A DNA stretch of 38,518 bases from Hydrogenothermaceae bacterium (GTDB lineage Bacteria > Aquificota > Aquificia > Aquificales > Hydrogenothermaceae). The translations under genes were made by a program, and so were the position numbers. The stretch spans positions 81,554-120,071 of the forward strand of contig JAOABH010000007.1 of the NCBI GenBank assembly GCA_026418455.1, read 5' to 3'. Below are positions 7,420 to 15,969 of the stretch, one piece after another (the stretch's first letter is position 1; the number at the start of each line of letters is the position of its first letter). The notes beneath the pieces are model-generated. The model was not told the DNA's origin. It worked only from the letters and a program-made list of their open reading frames with translations, and searched no databases.

Positions 7420-8758
7420 GTAATTTATCTTTCAAAAATTCAATTACTAAAGAAAACTTCCTATCTTTCTCCATCTCTTCTTTTACTTTCTCTATTGCAT
7501 TTATAATAGTTGTATGGTCTTTTTTCTTAAAAGCTCTTGATATAGTCTGGAGAGACTCATCTGTAAGCTCTCTTGATAGATACATTGCGACCTGTCTTGC
7601 CGTTATAACTTTTTTCTTTCTTGAATTTCCTAAAAGTTCACTTACATTTACATTAAAATGATTTGCAACTTCTTGTTGTATTTTTTCAACAGTAATTGGT
7701 TGTATATTTTTTATCTCTATGCTATCTTTAAGTATATTTCTTGCATTTTCGAGGGTTATACTTTTTCCCATAATTTCATAGTAAGCTTTTAACTGTTTTA
7801 GTGAGCCTTCAAGTTCTCTTACAGAACTTTCAAAAGTTTTAGCCAAGAACAGTATAACATCCTTTGGTAAGGATATACCGATATCCTTTGCTTTTTTCAT
7901 AATGATACCTACTTTCGTTTCCACATCTGGTTTTGTTATTTCAGTTATAAGTCCACTGGCAAATCTACTTGTTAATCTTCTTTCAATTCCTTCAAGCTTT
8001 GAAGGTGGTTGGTCTGAAGAGAGTACAATCTGTTTTCCTAAGGTGTACAGCACATTGAATATATGGTAAAACTCTATCTGTGTCCTCTCTTTACCTATCA
8101 GAAATTGCATATCATCTATAAGTAGAAGATCTGTATCTATATACTTTTTTCTAAAATCTAAAATTTTTCCCCTCTGTATGTAGGCAAAAAGTTCAGAGGT
8201 AAATGTGTCTGCTGTAGTGTAGAGTATTTTACTCGTAGGATTTTTCTTTAACATCTGGTATGCAGTAGCGTGTAATAGGTGTGTTTTCCCAAGTCCAACA
8301 TCTCCATATATAAAAAGTGGATTGAACACTTTCCCTGGATTCTCAACTACAGATAAGCAGGCTGTATATGCTATTTTATTACAGTTTCCTATTACGAGAT
8401 TTTCAAATGTAAATTTTGGGTTTAGTGTAAGATAGTGGTGATAATGTTCCTCTTCTTTTTTCTTAGAGGATCTGTTTGATGTTTTTTTACTATACTCTTC
8501 CTGTTGGGATACAATATGTATCTTGGTCTTTTTCCCGAAAATATTCTGGGCAGTATCTTCGATTATCTGAGCGACTTCTGATTCAAGCCAATCTTTAAAT
8601 ACTTTATCCGGAGCATATATATATAGAATCCCATCGTTGTAGTATATATTTTCAATAGAGTTTAGTATTGCCATAGACGAAGGGTCTACCTTGTTTTTTA
8701 TGAGAGAGAGAACACTTCTCCACATTTTACTTTCTGCAATATTTTTACCAAAATCCAA
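7409..8758 (-). CDS. dnaA: chromosomal replication initiator DnaA
   Basis: AAA+ initiator that binds DnaA boxes and opens oriC. Domain I spans about residues 10-80 (KMWRSVLSLI...FKDWLESEV). A lysine-rich linker follows. The AAA+ domain has Walker A GDVGLGKT (about 152-159), Walker B LLLIDDMQF (about 211-219) and the arginine-bearing RRLTSRFASGL. Domain IV ends with the DNA-binding signature KKDHTTIINAI. The AAGGAGGG site (8766-8773) is seven bases from a TTG at 8758, so that TTG is preferred over the TTG at 8776, which overlaps the site. This gives 449 residues. It is not next to dnaN here. Confidence 0.95.
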   Translation of the reverse strand: MDFGKNIAESKMWRSVLSLIKNKVDPSSMAILNSIENIYYNDGILYIYAPDKVFKDWLESEVAQIIEDTAQNIFGKKTKIHIVSQQEEYSKKTSNRSSKKKEEEHYHHYLTLNPKFTFENLVIGNCNKIAYTACLSVVENPGKVFNPLFIYGDVGLGKTHLLHATAYQMLKKNPTSKILYTTADTFTSELFAYIQRGKILDFRKKYIDTDLLLIDDMQFLIGKERTQIEFYHIFNVLYTLGKQIVLSSDQPPSKLEGIERRLTSRFASGLITEITKPDVETKVGIIMKKAKDIGISLPKDVILFLAKTFESSVRELEGSLKQLKAYYEIMGKSITLENARNILKDSIEIKNIQPITVEKIQQEVANHFNVNVSELLGNSRKKKVITARQVAMYLSRELTDESLQTISRAFKKKDHTTIINAIEKVKEEMEKDRKFSLVIEFLKDKLLKL

Positions 8759-8789
8759 GGTTTCTCCCTCCTTCAATTAAGGGATAAAG

Positions 8790-8795
8790 ATTATA
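8790..8795 (-). promoter_or_regulatory. -10 box for dnaA in an AT-rich leader region
   Basis: TATAAT on the minus strand lies 31 bases before the dnaA TTG; no good -35 is seen. The stretch 8759-8950 between dnaA and the upstream gene is very AT-rich with runs of A and T. One DnaA-box-like sequence is present: TTATCAATA at 8885-8893, seven of nine matches to TTATCCACA. It may autoregulate dnaA, but the evidence for an origin is thin. Confidence 0.4.
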
Positions 8796-8950
8796 GTCTT
8801 GCTCTGTTAAAATTTCCTAAAAAAATTTTTTGACTTTTAGAAAAATTATGGTAAAATTTTTTGTAACTTCGTAAAATAAAAGATTTATCAATAACTTAGA
8901 TATAAAAATCAACAGTGTAGGTTTAAAGAAAGTATGTATTTATCAGATAT

Positions 8951-9244
8951 TTAGAAATTAACGTTAAACTCTCTTTCCAAGTATATTTTAAGTTCTTCTC
9001 TTCTATCTGTTATTACAAAAACTTCTTGTACTGTTGAACCTTTTTTAAGCAGGAGCTTTGCTCCTGCCTGTGTATCATACTGGTATGTTATCTTTTTACT
9101 TCCACTCTGGGCTTTTGGGCTTGTATATATCCTTCCCGGAATTACAGATTTAACCAATTCAGCCTCTACGAGAGTTTCTAAATACTTCTCAAAATCTTCT
9201 ATTATTGAATGCTCTCTCTTTACTCCCTTTTTCCTGTACTTCAT
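8951..9244 (-). CDS. small conserved protein, DUF2103-like
   Basis: A 97-residue soluble basic protein. The pattern KRKGVKREHSIIEDFEKYL...VIPGRIYT...TYQYDTQAGAKLLLKKGSTVQEVFVIT resembles DUF2103, a family described as possibly metal-binding and of unknown function; I give this at moderate confidence. The single histidine in REHS and the invariant-looking VQEVF are the most distinctive points. The ribosome binding site is weak (AAGAG against the ATG). It starts three bases after tal ends and is 192 bases upstream of dnaA on the same strand. Confidence 0.65.
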   Translation of the reverse strand: MKYRKKGVKREHSIIEDFEKYLETLVEAELVKSVIPGRIYTSPKAQSGSKKITYQYDTQAGAKLLLKKGSTVQEVFVITDRREELKIYLEREFNVNF

Positions 9245-9247
9245 CTC

Positions 9248-9904
9248 TTAAAAAGGTTTTTCAGGAACACTTTCCCAATCTTTTAAGAATCTTTCAAGTC
9301 CTATGTCCGTAAGCGGATGTTTTATAAGTTGAGCTATAACACTATAAGGAATGGTGGCTATATCTGCTCCAGCTATAGCTGATTCAATTACGTGTATAGG
9401 ATTTCTAACACTTGCAACTATGATTTCACTTTTAAATCCATAGTTATCTTTTATCTGTTTTATCTGTTTTATCAGATCCATCCCCGTATGGCTTATATCG
9501 TCAAGTCTTCCTACAAACGGAGATATGAATGATGCTCCGGCTTTCATTGCAAGGAGAGCCTGTGCTGGAGAAAATACGAGAGTTACATTCGTTTTAATAC
9601 CATTTCTCTCAAAATGGACTACAGCTTTTAAACCTTCTTCCGTTATCGGAATCTTTATAACTACATTACTACCGAGTTCTGCTAACTTTTCTCCTTCTCT
9701 TATCATTCCTTCTGCATCTGTAGATGCCACTTCAAGGCTTACAGGTTTGTTTGGGACTTCTGAAAGTATCTCTTTTACTACTTCCATAAACGGTTTTTTT
9801 ACTTTTGCTATAAGTGTTGGGTTTGTTGTAACTCCATCAAGTATCTTTAGCTGGTTTGCCTTTCTAATCTCTTCCACGTTTGCTGTGTCAATGAAGAATT
9901 TCAT
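9248..9904 (-). CDS. tal: transaldolase (short, FSA/TalC-type)
   Basis: Class I aldolase of the non-oxidative pentose phosphate pathway. The 218-residue length marks the small transaldolase/fructose-6-phosphate aldolase subfamily. Visible active-site elements are D6 in [17 protein letters not shown] (N28), SLEVASTD, the Schiff-base lysine K84 in [19 protein letters not shown] and [10 protein letters not shown]. Sequence alone does not separate transaldolase from F6P aldolase activity, though most Aquificota proteins of this size are annotated as transaldolase. It has an AAGGAGG site 10 bases from the ATG and begins three bases after the M23 gene. Confidence 0.92.
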   Translation of the reverse strand: MKFFIDTANVEEIRKANQLKILDGVTTNPTLIAKVKKPFMEVVKEILSEVPNKPVSLEVASTDAEGMIREGEKLAELGSNVVIKIPITEEGLKAVVHFERNGIKTNVTLVFSPAQALLAMKAGASFISPFVGRLDDISHTGMDLIKQIKQIKDNYGFKSEIIVASVRNPIHVIESAIAGADIATIPYSVIAQLIKHPLTDIGLERFLKDWESVPEKPF

Positions 9905-9907
9905 CTG

Positions 9908-11203
9908 TTACTGACCTCCTTTCAGTTGTTTTAGTGGTGTATAAAATCTTGTATCTAACCATTTTGGATCAAACCATTCTATAGGATTTACCTCTATTCC
10001 TTCTACTAACACTCCATAATGTAGATGGTCTCCTACTGCAAGTCCTGTTGTTCCTGTTTTCCCTATAACTGTGTTTTTATCCACTTTTTGTCCTTTTTTA
10101 ACGTATATCTCACTTAGGTGTGAATAAAGGGAGTATACACAACTTCCGTGGTCTATTATAACTGTATTGCCATATATACCTAAAAATCCTGTAAATACTA
10201 CTTCTCCTTTGTTTGATGCTTTAACGGGAGTATTTTTTATTGAGGCAAAATCAAAACCCTTATGATAAGCATCAGCTCCTTCTATGATTTGACCGTTGTA
10301 TCTGTACTTCCTGTAATCTGCAAATCCACCGAGTTTTGCGGAGTTTTCAAGATATGTGAAATAACCATCAAACATAGGTTCTTTGTTTTTACATTCAGAA
10401 GTTATTCTATGTATTGTGTCTTCATTTTCTTTTCTTAAGGTTACATTTACATATTTAAATAACTCTATCTTGTCAGGAATATTTTTATCAGAGAGAGGTC
10501 TTACTTTTGTTTCTATAAAGTTGTCATCTATGTTTAAGACTGATTTGGCATAGTTTACCTTTTTAAGTGAGTAGTTTAGAGAGTGTAATGTTTTGTTTCC
10601 GGCTTTATCTACAACTCTTAATGTTAGAGGTAGATATCCATCTTCAAAGTAAGGATAACTAAATGGACATACATAGCCATATGTAAAATCTAAACACCTG
10701 TATAAATAATTTCCTATCTTCACTTCTGCATCTGATAGTGGCTCTGAGGATTTAAAAAACACAAATCCTGTTCCGCCGTTTATTATATTCCTTGTCCAAT
10801 CTACTATGGATATGATAGGTGGTGTAAGGTCTATAACTATATCTTTCTGGTAAACTGTGGTCCTTTTGATTAAGCTATTGTTTGTAGCTTCTACTTTTAA
10901 AGTTGCTTTTCCTTCAAAAAGTCCAACTTTTTTAGGATTTATAGGTATATTTTCGGTTATCTCTTTTATGTTCTCTGACTCTTTTGAGTATATACTTACT
11001 TCTTTACTGTTTTGGGATATTGATACTTTCAGTTTCAATATTCCGGACTGTCTGTCTTCTGCTTTTAGATGAAGTGTGTATTCACTGCCTATACTTTCTA
11101 CATCTTTTAGAGTTAGCTGCGGTTTTGAAAAGTCAATCTTGCCGGCAAAAAATAAACCGGCAAGTATTAAGGTAGGCAATAGGAGTATTATTAACTTTCT
11201 CAT
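9908..11203 (-). CDS. M23-family peptidoglycan endopeptidase, exported
   Basis: A 431-residue envelope protein. It has an N-terminal signal or anchor (KLIILLLPTLILAGLFFAG), then about 270 residues of beta-rich Ig-like sequence (KEVSIYSKES, VDLTPPIISI, VVDKAGNKT), then a C-terminal M23/LytM domain. The zinc motif is complete: HKGFDFAS (HxxxD), the catalytic histidine in YSLYSHLSE and HLHYG. It is therefore probably active in cutting peptide cross-links rather than being a degenerate activator. It overlaps leuA by one base (TAATG) with a GAAGGAG site, and leads into tal. Confidence 0.9.
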   Translation of the reverse strand: MRKLIILLLPTLILAGLFFAGKIDFSKPQLTLKDVESIGSEYTLHLKAEDRQSGILKLKVSISQNSKEVSIYSKESENIKEITENIPINPKKVGLFEGKATLKVEATNNSLIKRTTVYQKDIVIDLTPPIISIVDWTRNIINGGTGFVFFKSSEPLSDAEVKIGNYLYRCLDFTYGYVCPFSYPYFEDGYLPLTLRVVDKAGNKTLHSLNYSLKKVNYAKSVLNIDDNFIETKVRPLSDKNIPDKIELFKYVNVTLRKENEDTIHRITSECKNKEPMFDGYFTYLENSAKLGGFADYRKYRYNGQIIEGADAYHKGFDFASIKNTPVKASNKGEVVFTGFLGIYGNTVIIDHGSCVYSLYSHLSEIYVKKGQKVDKNTVIGKTGTTGLAVGDHLHYGVLVEGIEVNPIEWFDPKWLDTRFYTPLKQLKGGQ

Positions 11204-12753
11204 TACACTCCTTCAGATATTCTTTTTTCCATAAAAGCTTTTCTTGCCATGTACCTGTTATAGGCATCGATATATGCTTTTAAACTTGCTTCTATTATAT
11301 CTGTTGAAATTCCTTTTCCGGAAGCTACATTTTCACTATCTTCAAATCTTACCATAACTCTAACTTCTCCCATGGCATCTTTTCCGGAGCTTAGGGACCT
11401 TATCGTGTAGTCCATAAGCTTACCTTTTATATCCAAAGCTTTTTCAACAGCATTTATAACTGCATCTATTGGACCATCACCGGAAGCTGTCTCTATAATC
11501 TCATTACCTTCTTTTTCTAACTTTACCGTTGCTGTAGGTATTACACTGTTTCCGTTTAAAACATGGAAATATTTAACTTTTACTTCTTTATCAAAATCTG
11601 ACATCTCTTCAAGGATTAAGGCTTCTATATCTTCATCAAACACTTCTTTTTTCTTATCTGCAAGGGCTTTAAATTTAACGAAAAGTTTATCGATATCTTC
11701 CTCTGATAAATTTGTGTATCCAAGCTCGTTTAATCTTGTTTTGAAGGCATGTCTTCCTGAATGTTTCCCAAGTATTATCTTTGAAGCGGGTACTCCCACA
11801 TCTTCAGCTCTCATTATCTCATAAGTCTCTCTGTGGGCTAATATACCGTGCTGATGTATTCCGGCTTCATGGGCAAAAGCATTATCTCCCACTATTGCTT
11901 TGTTTGGTTGGACAAAACTTCCTGTTATTCTACAAAGTAATCTACTTGTTTTGTATATCTCTTTTGTATTTATGGTTGTGTATATACCTTTAAAATAGTC
12001 ATGTCTAACTTTTATAGCCATAACAACTTCTTCAACTGCTGCGTTTCCGGCTCTCTCTCCTATACCATTTACCGTAGCATGAACCTGTCTTGCCCCGTTT
12101 TTAACTGCGGATAGAGAGTTTGCAACGGCCAAACCAAGGTCATTGTGACAGTGAACACTGATTATAGCTTTATCTATATTTGGAACGTTATTTTTAATAT
12201 CTGCTATGAGCTGTCCAAACTCCTCCGGAATTGCGTATCCTACCGTATCTGGAACATTTATGGTTTTAGCTCCGGCTCTTATCACTGCTTCAAAGACTCT
12301 GTATAGAAACTCCCTTTCAGACCTAAAGGCATCTTCTGCTGAAAACTCAACGTCATCTGTAAATTTAAGAGCATATTTTACCGCTTCCACGGCTCTTTCT
12401 AAAACTTCATCCGGTTTCATTTTAAGTTTATACTGCATATGAATTGGAGAAGTAGCTATGAATGTGTGTATCCTTCTGTTTTCTGTATGGGATAGTGCTT
12501 CCCCGGCTCTCTCTATATCTGAATGTAAAGCTCTTGCTAAGGAGCAGACTTTCGCATTCTTTACTTCTTGAGCCACTCTCTTAACAGCTTCAAAATCTCC
12601 TTCAGATGCTGCTGCAAATCCAGCTTCTATAACATCAATACCAAGCTTTTCAAGTTGGAGAGCCATTTTAACCTTTTCTTCCACCGTCATAGAAAAACCT
12701 GGTGCCTGCTCTCCGTCTCTCAATGTGGTATCAAATATGTATAGTTTCTCCAT
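11203..12753 (-). CDS. leuA: 2-isopropylmalate synthase
   Basis: First committed step of leucine synthesis: condenses acetyl-CoA and 2-oxoisovalerate. At 516 residues it is a full-length bacterial LeuA with catalytic barrel, linkers and regulatory domain. Motifs are FDTTLRDGEQAPG (residues 7-19), the metal-binding SVHCHNDLGLA (about 199-209), VNGIGERAGNA and the GDNAFAHEAGIHQHG segment of the linker domain. The C-terminal alpha/beta domain (from about 390) is the leucine feedback region and is intact, including SGDGPIDA. The CAGGAGG site is well placed. It follows the coiled-coil nuclease gene by 29 bases and overlaps the M23 gene. Confidence 0.95.
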   Translation of the reverse strand: MEKLYIFDTTLRDGEQAPGFSMTVEEKVKMALQLEKLGIDVIEAGFAAASEGDFEAVKRVAQEVKNAKVCSLARALHSDIERAGEALSHTENRRIHTFIATSPIHMQYKLKMKPDEVLERAVEAVKYALKFTDDVEFSAEDAFRSEREFLYRVFEAVIRAGAKTINVPDTVGYAIPEEFGQLIADIKNNVPNIDKAIISVHCHNDLGLAVANSLSAVKNGARQVHATVNGIGERAGNAAVEEVVMAIKVRHDYFKGIYTTINTKEIYKTSRLLCRITGSFVQPNKAIVGDNAFAHEAGIHQHGILAHRETYEIMRAEDVGVPASKIILGKHSGRHAFKTRLNELGYTNLSEEDIDKLFVKFKALADKKKEVFDEDIEALILEEMSDFDKEVKVKYFHVLNGNSVIPTATVKLEKEGNEIIETASGDGPIDAVINAVEKALDIKGKLMDYTIRSLSSGKDAMGEVRVMVRFEDSENVASGKGISTDIIEASLKAYIDAYNRYMARKAFMEKRISEGV

Positions 12754-12782
12754 ATTATTCCTCCTGCAAAAATAAGTTTCCG

Positions 12783-13796
12783 CTACTTTTCTGAAACCTC
12801 ATTGTAATTTAAAATATCCATCTCATCACCTTTCATAGCAAGAGCATATATCTTGTTTCTTGTAAGATATGAAACAATATCTTCTGGCATGTAAAGAGTT
12901 GAAAATATAGGTATAAGTTTTTTATCCTTATACTCTGGAAAGTAATCCCAAAACTCTCTACTCTTCACAAACTCCACAAACTCCTTTGCATATTCTGGTC
13001 TTGGATTTGCTTTTGTTTCATTAAGAAGTACAACATCATCACATACAAGTATAAAATCAAACTCCTTTCTTTTACTTCTATCTGCAAAATGTCTCTTTTT
13101 AATCCTTATACCGTCAAATATAACATCAACACAACCAAAATATTTTTTGGCTATCGTTTCTATATTTGGGGCTACTATATCTTCAACCAAAGTTCCTAAT
13201 CTTAGAACCATCTCTTCCCACTTTTTCCTATCTTCTCTTTTTTGTTGTTCAAACTTTCTATCCCATTCCTGTTGAGATTTTTTAAACTCTTCTTCCCGTT
13301 GCTGTTTTTCTCTTTCAAACTTTTCATTCCATTCTTTTCTTTCTCTTTCAAATTTTTCGTTCCACTCCTGACGGTCCTTTTCTCTTTTTTCTTCGGCCTC
13401 TTTCATACGTTTCTCCCACTCTTGACGATCTTTTTCTCTTTTTTCCTCGGCCTCCTTCATACGTTTCTCCCATTCTTGACGATCTCTTTCAAACTTTTCG
13501 TTCCATTCTTTCTTTTCCCTCTCAAACTTCTCGTTCCATTCTTGCTTTTCCCTTTCAAACTTTTCGCGCCATTCCTGTTTCTCTTTTTCAAATTTTGCAT
13601 TCCATTCTTGCTTTTCTCTCTCAAACCTTTCATTCCATTCTTTCTTTTCTCTTTCAAATTTCTCATTCCACTCTTGGCGGTCCTTTTCTCTTTGGATTTC
13701 AGATTCTTTTATACTTTTATAAAGTTCTCTAACCAATTCAAGAAGCTTATCTGCTGTTTCTTCAAGACTTTCCACTCTTTCTTCTATATAAGCCAT
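12783..13796 (-). CDS. coiled-coil repeat protein with C-terminal PD-(D/E)XK nuclease-like domain (DUF3782-like)
   Basis: A 337-residue protein. Residues about 35-195 are a long charged coiled coil built of 11-residue repeats (EREKQEWNEKF and variants), interrupted by two exact-length 18-residue units (EWEKRMKEAEEKREKDRQ). The C-terminal 130 residues form an alpha/beta domain with a PD-(D/E)XK-like core: D247 in EFDFIL, then E260-x-K262 in LLNETKAN. This matches a group of thermophile proteins (DUF3782 and relatives) suspected to be nucleases; the cellular role is unknown. The ATG at 13796 is eight bases from GGAGG (13805-13809), so it is preferred over an upstream TTG at 13811. Confidence 0.8.
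   Translation of the reverse strand: MAYIEERVESLEETADKLLELVRELYKSIKESEIQREKDRQEWNEKFEREKKEWNERFEREKQEWNAKFEKEKQEWREKFEREKQEWNEKFEREKKEWNEKFERDRQEWEKRMKEAEEKREKDRQEWEKRMKEAEEKREKDRQEWNEKFERERKEWNEKFEREKQQREEEFKKSQQEWDRKFEQQKREDRKKWEEMVLRLGTLVEDIVAPNIETIAKKYFGCVDVIFDGIRIKKRHFADRSKRKEFDFILVCDDVVLLNETKANPRPEYAKEFVEFVKSREFWDYFPEYKDKKLIPIFSTLYMPEDIVSYLTRNKIYALAMKGDEMDILNYNEVSEK
13305..13680. repeat. in-gene 33-base and 54-base tandem repeats
   Basis: The coiled-coil part of the nuclease gene is made of 33-base units encoding 11 residues. They are centred on a recurring (minus strand) GAATGGAA-like core, with two adjacent 54-base units at 13381-13434 and 13435-13488 that differ at few positions. 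Such near-identical tandem units are prone to expansion and contraction in steps that keep the reading frame. Confidence 0.85.
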
Positions 13797-13832
13797 TATC
13801 AGAACCTCCAAAGCTTTCGGTTTGGAATAGAA

Positions 13833-13841
13833 ATTATAGCA
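13833..13841 (-). promoter_or_regulatory. extended -10 for the coiled-coil nuclease/leuA/tal run
   Basis: On the minus strand TGC-TATAAT (-10 at 13833-13838) lies 36 bases before the ATG. A TTGCAA at 13853-13858 is only 14 bases from it, too close for a normal -35. The same 141-base divergent region has TATAAT at 13883-13888 on the plus strand for the amidase gene. Confidence 0.45.
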
Positions 13842-13952
13842 TATAAAACCTTTTGCAATGATATAAGGCTATTATATTTTGATATAATTTTCTTCATACT
13901 TTTTGATAATGTATTTACTAAAACTACCGAAAAATTAGAAGGTGGATTTTTT

Positions 13953-15191
13953 ATGGTTAAAGTTTTAGTTTTTGTTTTACTTATCTTTTCTATAAGTTTT
14001 GGGTTTGAGATTAGAGGTGGTGATAGGGGACAGGAGTATCGTATTGTTATTCAGACGAGAGATAATGTTGATTTTGATGTTTTACAGGTAGATAAAACTG
14101 TAATTATAAGAGTTAATGAAGCCTTAGATATTAACAAGGTAAAAACTGTTGATGGGACTCCTATTCAGCAAATGGAGATATATCAAACAGAGGACAGATC
14201 AAAATCTGTTATATATATACAGACAGTTTCAAACATTCCTATAAAGACTTTCTCATTACAAAATCCAAATAGATTGGTCCTTGATATTAAGAAGGTTTCC
14301 GCTATCTCAAATATAGAGTTTAAACCTGAGGTAAAGACTCAAGAAAAATCTAAAAATAAGAGTAATAATTTAGATTATGTTGATTTAGATAGGATTTTGG
14401 CAACGATCTCAAAAGAAAAGGAAGATGACAACTACATAGAGATTGATCTGTCTGCTTACAAAAATTATAAAGGTAAGAAGAAAGTTATAGTTATAGATCC
14501 CGGGCATGGAGGACAAGATCCAGGTGCAACTGCAAACGGATTGAAAGAGAAAGATATAAATCTAAAGATTGCCAAAATGTTGAAATCCTACTTTGACAGA
14601 GATCCGAGATTTATTGCCTATCTTACGAGAGATGATGATATCTATATCCCTCTTTACGATAGAACATTAATAGCTCTTGAGAAGAAAGCAGACCTGTTTA
14701 TCAGTATCCATACCAATGCATCGGAAAATCCAAATTTAAACGGAACCTATGTTTACACACTTAATCTAAGAGGTGCTACATCTAAACTTGCAAGGATGGT
14801 TGAAGAGAGAGAGAATAAAACCGTCTTGAAGGTAGTTAAAGTAAGTGCAAATCCTAATGTTAATAAGATAATAGCGGATATGGCAATTAGCCACACTATG
14901 ACAGAAGGACTAAATTTTGCAAAATTTATAGAAGTTAATTACAAAAATTTAGTTAAAGATACAGATTTTAAAAGAATTGAATCTGCAAACTTTGCAGTAT
15001 TAAAAACCCCTTCTATTCCTTCTGTTCTTTTTGAAACAGCTTTCATAACAAATGAAAGAGATTCTCAGCTTTTAAAAGATGATAAATTTTTAGATAAAGT
15101 AGCAAAAACACTTTATAAATCAACTTCCGACTACTTTTTTAGATATAAGAATCTTGTGTTTAAAGAGGGAGTGGGTGATAGTAGGAATTGA
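13953..15191 (+). CDS. N-acetylmuramoyl-L-alanine amidase with AMIN domain
   Basis: Periplasmic zinc amidase that cuts the stem peptide from MurNAc, usually at division septa. The signal peptide is VKVLVFVLLIFSISFG (2-17). An AMIN domain follows (about 20-125), which localises such enzymes to the cell wall. The Amidase_3 domain (about 175-400) has all catalytic residues: H185 in IDPGHGGQDPGA, E199 in LKEKDIN, H253 in SIHTNAS and E361 in VLFETAFITN. The reading frame stays open far upstream through the antisense of the repeat gene, but the GAAGGTGG site at 13938-13945 and the signal peptide fix the start at 13953 (412 residues). It overlaps coaX by 17 bases. Confidence 0.93.
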   Translation: MVKVLVFVLLIFSISFGFEIRGGDRGQEYRIVIQTRDNVDFDVLQVDKTVIIRVNEALDINKVKTVDGTPIQQMEIYQTEDRSKSVIYIQTVSNIPIKTFSLQNPNRLVLDIKKVSAISNIEFKPEVKTQEKSKNKSNNLDYVDLDRILATISKEKEDDNYIEIDLSAYKNYKGKKKVIVIDPGHGGQDPGATANGLKEKDINLKIAKMLKSYFDRDPRFIAYLTRDDDIYIPLYDRTLIALEKKADLFISIHTNASENPNLNGTYVYTLNLRGATSKLARMVEERENKTVLKVVKVSANPNVNKIIADMAISHTMTEGLNFAKFIEVNYKNLVKDTDFKRIESANFAVLKTPSIPSVLFETAFITNERDSQLLKDDKFLDKVAKTLYKSTSDYFFRYKNLVFKEGVGDSRN

Positions 15192-15921
15192 TATAGGTAA
15201 TACAACTGTTGAATTTGGTATTATTAGAGGAGAAGAGATTGTTAGCTTTAAATTTGCATCTGATAGAGATAAAACTGTTGATGACTGGCTTATCAATATA
15301 GATTTTGTTGTTAAAGATGAAAAACCTATGGATATCCTGATATCATCAGTAGTACCACCAATAGAGGAAAAGGTAGAGAAAGCATTCCTTAAATACTTTG
15401 GTAAAAGCCCGTTGATTATAGGAAGAGATGTAAAGATTCCTATAAAAATTAATTATGAGAATGAAAAAGAGGTTGGAATAGATAGATTAGTTAATGCTTA
15501 TGCCGGACTTAAACTATTTAAACCACCATTTATAGTTATAGATTTAGGAACTGCTATAACTTTTGATGTTGTAAATGAAAAAGGTGAGTATGATGGTGGA
15601 ATGATATTCCCTGGAATGGAAACATCTATAGATACACTTTTTTCAAAAACAGCTAAACTGCCAAAAGTTAAACTTGAAAAACCTAAAATATTGATAGGAA
15701 AAAATACTGTTGGAAGTATTCAATCTGGAATATACTACGGCTATATCTCCTTAATAGAAGGAATGGTTGAAAAGATTTCAGCTTACTATAAATTTAATTT
15801 TAGTATTATACTTACCGGAGGTCATTCTTATCTGATATCTTCTGGTTTAAATATAAAGCATAAAGTAGTGGAAAAGTTATCTATGCTGGGAATAAAATTT
15901 TTAGCAGAGGAGATGCTATGA
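15175..15921 (+). CDS. coaX: type III pantothenate kinase
   Basis: Phosphorylates pantothenate, the first step of coenzyme A synthesis; the CoaX type is not feedback-inhibited by CoA. ASKHA-fold motifs are visible: VGIDIGNTTVEFG at the N-terminus, GIDRLVNAYAG, IDLGTAITFDVV with the catalytic aspartate upstream, GGMIFPGM and LTGGH. The GTG at 15175, six bases from GAGG, gives the usual start VIVGIDIGN and 248 residues; a TTG at 15154 would add seven unrelated residues. It overlaps the end of the amidase gene by 17 bases and is probably in its operon. Confidence 0.92.
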   Translation: MIVGIDIGNTTVEFGIIRGEEIVSFKFASDRDKTVDDWLINIDFVVKDEKPMDILISSVVPPIEEKVEKAFLKYFGKSPLIIGRDVKIPIKINYENEKEVGIDRLVNAYAGLKLFKPPFIVIDLGTAITFDVVNEKGEYDGGMIFPGMETSIDTLFSKTAKLPKVKLEKPKILIGKNTVGSIQSGIYYGYISLIEGMVEKISAYYKFNFSIILTGGHSYLISSGLNIKHKVVEKLSMLGIKFLAEEML

Positions 15922-15925
15922 CTGT

Positions 15926-15954
15926 TTTACCCCCCCTCGCCAAATAAATATAAT
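15926..15954 (+). promoter_or_regulatory. candidate promoter of the GGDEF/EAL gene with a C7 tract in its spacer
   Basis: TATAAT at 15949-15954 with a weak TTTACC at 15926-15931, 17 bases upstream. Transcription would begin about 15961, only some 9 bases before the GTG start. A run of seven C (15930-15936) falls at the -35/spacer boundary and stands out in this AT-rich DNA. Confidence 0.4.
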
Positions 15955-15969
15955 ATTATCAATAACTTA

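Noticed and set aside
8885-8899. The 15-base sequence TTATCAATAACTTAG also occurs at 15956-15970, before the GGDEF/EAL gene.
   Set aside because: In DNA this AT-rich, a few exact 15-base matches are expected by chance within 38 kb; flanks differ and no shared function is evident.
9525-9914. A plus-strand open frame antisense to tal.
   Set aside because: Its sequence is simply the complement of a well-supported transaldolase; composition is Ser/Thr/Pro-rich as expected for antisense frames.
13305-13680. The regular repeats as a possible CRISPR array.
   Set aside because: Units are contiguous, code for 11- and 18-residue coiled-coil repeats in one frame and have no unique spacers.
13242-13952. 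A long open plus-strand frame running into the amidase gene, rich in Phe/Leu.
   Set aside because: It is the antisense of the coiled-coil repeats, kept open by their regular codons. The amidase has its own ribosome binding site and signal peptide at 13953.
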